A DNA stretch of 12,442 nt from Microbacteriaceae bacterium. GTDB lineage: Bacteria; Actinomycetota; Actinomycetes; Actinomycetales; Microbacteriaceae. Below the pieces are notes generated by a model that searched no databases, was not told the DNA's origin, and was given only the letters and a program-made list of their open reading frames with translations. The stretch is from positions 1 through 12,442 of the forward strand of contig CANGGA010000017.1 in the NCBI GenBank assembly GCA_947453285.1, given 5' to 3'. The position numbers were made by a program, and so were the translations under genes. Each line of letters opens with the position of its first letter. Position 1 is the first letter of the stretch. Below are positions 11,409 through 12,442 of the stretch, one piece after another.

Positions 11409-12442
11409 ATGAGCGACGAACTCAACCAGCAAGACGAATTTGAGCAGGATCTGCCAGAGCAGATTGCCGTTCGCCTAGCCAAGCGCGAGCGTTTGAACGA
11501 GCTCGGCGATGCCTACCCGGTTAGCTTGCCAATCACCCACACCATCGAGCAGGTTCGCGCGGCTTACCCAGACCTCGAGATCGACGTGGCCACCGGCGAC
11601 AAGGTCGGCATCGCCGGCCGAGTGATGTTTCAGCGCAACACCGGAAAACTCTGCTTTGCCACCCTTCAGGCTGGCGGCGGCGAGCGCATTCAGGCAATGC
11701 TTTCGCTCGACAAGGTTGGCGAAGAACGCCTCGATCAGTTCAAAGAACTCATCGACCTTGGCGACCACCTATTCGTTAGCGGTGAGGTAATCACCTCAAA
11801 GCGTGGCGAGCTTTCGATTCTCGTTGACGACTGGCAGATTGCCGCGAAGACCATTCGCCCGTTGCCAAACCTTCACAACGAGCTCGGCGAAGAATATCGC
11901 GTGCGTCACCGTTACATCGACCTAATCGTTCGCGACCGTGCGCGCGAGGTTGTGCAGATTCGTGCACAGGTGATGAAGTCACTTCGCAATACTTTTGATG
12001 CAGAGAGTTTCACCGAAGTTGAAACTCCGATGCTGCAGACCATTCACGGCGGAGCAAGCGCTCGCCCATTTAAGACTCACTCGAACGCATTCGACACCGA
12101 ATTGTTCTTGCGCATCGCACCTGAACTTTTCTTGAAGCGTGCAGTTGTCGGTGGCATCGATCGCGTTTTCGAAATCAACCGCAACTTTAGAAACGAAGGT
12201 GCCGACCGCACCCACTCGCCAGAGTTTGCGATGCTCGAGGCATACCAGGCATACGGCGACTACAACACGATGGCTGACCTGACTCAGAAGTTGATTCAGA
12301 ATGCAGCCATGGATGTCTTCGGCACTCACGTTGTTGCACTCGACGACGGCACCGAGAATGACCTCTCAGGAAACTGGGATCGCATCTCGATGTTCGAATC
12401 ACTTTCGGCTGCCGCCGGTGTTGAAATCACACCGACCACTCC
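11409..12442 (+). CDS. lysS: Lysyl-tRNA synthetase, class II (3' end outside window)
   Basis: LysS activates lysine with ATP and charges tRNA-Lys. The 344 residues visible are about two thirds of the usual length of roughly 500, cut by the window edge with the frame still open. An acidic N-terminus (DELNQQDEFEQDLPEQ) precedes the OB-fold anticodon-binding domain (about 55-160, GDKVGIAGRVM to ILVDDWQ). RYIDLI, motif 1 (EVETPML with Pro207) and motif 2 (RNFRNEG, 258-264, then HSPEFAMLE) of the class II core follow. Motif 3 would lie downstream. The start is set by the AGGGG site. It follows panC after nine bases, as in other actinobacteria where lysS lies close to the pantothenate genes. No extra membrane domain of the LysX type is present at the N-terminus. 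Confidence 0.97.
   Translation, partial: MSDELNQQDEFEQDLPEQIAVRLAKRERLNELGDAYPVSLPITHTIEQVRAAYPDLEIDVATGDKVGIAGRVMFQRNTGKLCFATLQAGGGERIQAMLSLDKVGEERLDQFKELIDLGDHLFVSGEVITSKRGELSILVDDWQIAAKTIRPLPNLHNELGEEYRVRHRYIDLIVRDRAREVVQIRAQVMKSLRNTFDAESFTEVETPMLQTIHGGASARPFKTHSNAFDTELFLRIAPELFLKRAVVGGIDRVFEINRNFRNEGADRTHSPEFAMLEAYQAYGDYNTMADLTQKLIQNAAMDVFGTHVVALDDGTENDLSGNWDRISMFESLSAAAGVEITPTT

Noticed and set aside
11979..12329. 116-codon minus-strand open frame opposite lysS
   Set aside because: It covers motifs 1 and 2 of lysyl-tRNA synthetase on the other strand and has no coding character of its own.
1..12442. Mobile element, CRISPR, phage, toxin-antitoxin or defence genes
   Set aside because: All space is taken by recognisable housekeeping genes; I saw no transposase, repeat array, integrase or long direct repeats, and no untranslated gap longer than about 130 bases.

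Overview
The window is core chromosome of an actinobacterium. The gene order ftsH-folE-folP-folB-folK-DUF3180-DUF2520-panC-lysS, preceded by tilS-hpt and close to ppa, matches from memory the Mycobacterium tuberculosis order Rv3628/Rv3625c-Rv3624c/Rv3610c-Rv3598c, in a compacted form. Moderate GC, very short intergenic gaps and many overlapping start/stop codons suggest a small streamlined genome, possibly a freshwater or marine member of the Microbacteriaceae (Luna-type lineage). The lineage is inference from layout and protein character, not from a marker gene.

Layout. Positions 1-172 hold two minus-strand tRNA genes, Glu(UUC) followed by Asp(GUC); the Asp gene is cut by one base at the window edge. 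Positions 299-1510 (+) encode a secreted NlpC/P60 cell-wall hydrolase with a coiled-coil N-terminal half. Two strong hairpins at 1503-1574 separate it from a convergent minus-strand operon reading from 3288 down to 1614: inorganic pyrophosphatase, a short-chain dehydrogenase and an NTF2-like protein, joined by two TAATG overlaps. A 61-bp divergent gap separates ppa from the long plus-strand run that fills the rest of the window.

The plus-strand run starts with tilS (tRNA-Ile lysidine synthetase) and hpt (purine salvage). After a 69-bp gap carrying a good promoter come ftsH and the folate genes folE, folP, folB and folK, then a DUF3180 membrane protein, a Rossmann/DUF2520 protein, panC and the first two thirds of lysS. 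FolE makes dihydroneopterin triphosphate, FolB and FolK turn dihydroneopterin into the pterin pyrophosphate, and FolP joins this to p-aminobenzoate. PanC makes pantothenate from pantoate and beta-alanine. PPi from FolP, PanC, Hpt and LysS reactions would be removed by Ppa. No panB, panD, coaX, folC or folA is present here.

I found no mobile element, CRISPR array, phage gene or defence island, and no convincing new system. The points most worth a second look are: (i) start sites of ftsH and the NlpC/P60 gene that look leaderless, with a dyad across the ftsH -35 region; (ii) a short DUF2520 protein coupled to panC, with panD and coaX missing from their usual place; (iii) a histone-like basic tail on FtsH; (iv) a 13-bp perfect hairpin that includes the stop codon of the cell-wall hydrolase.
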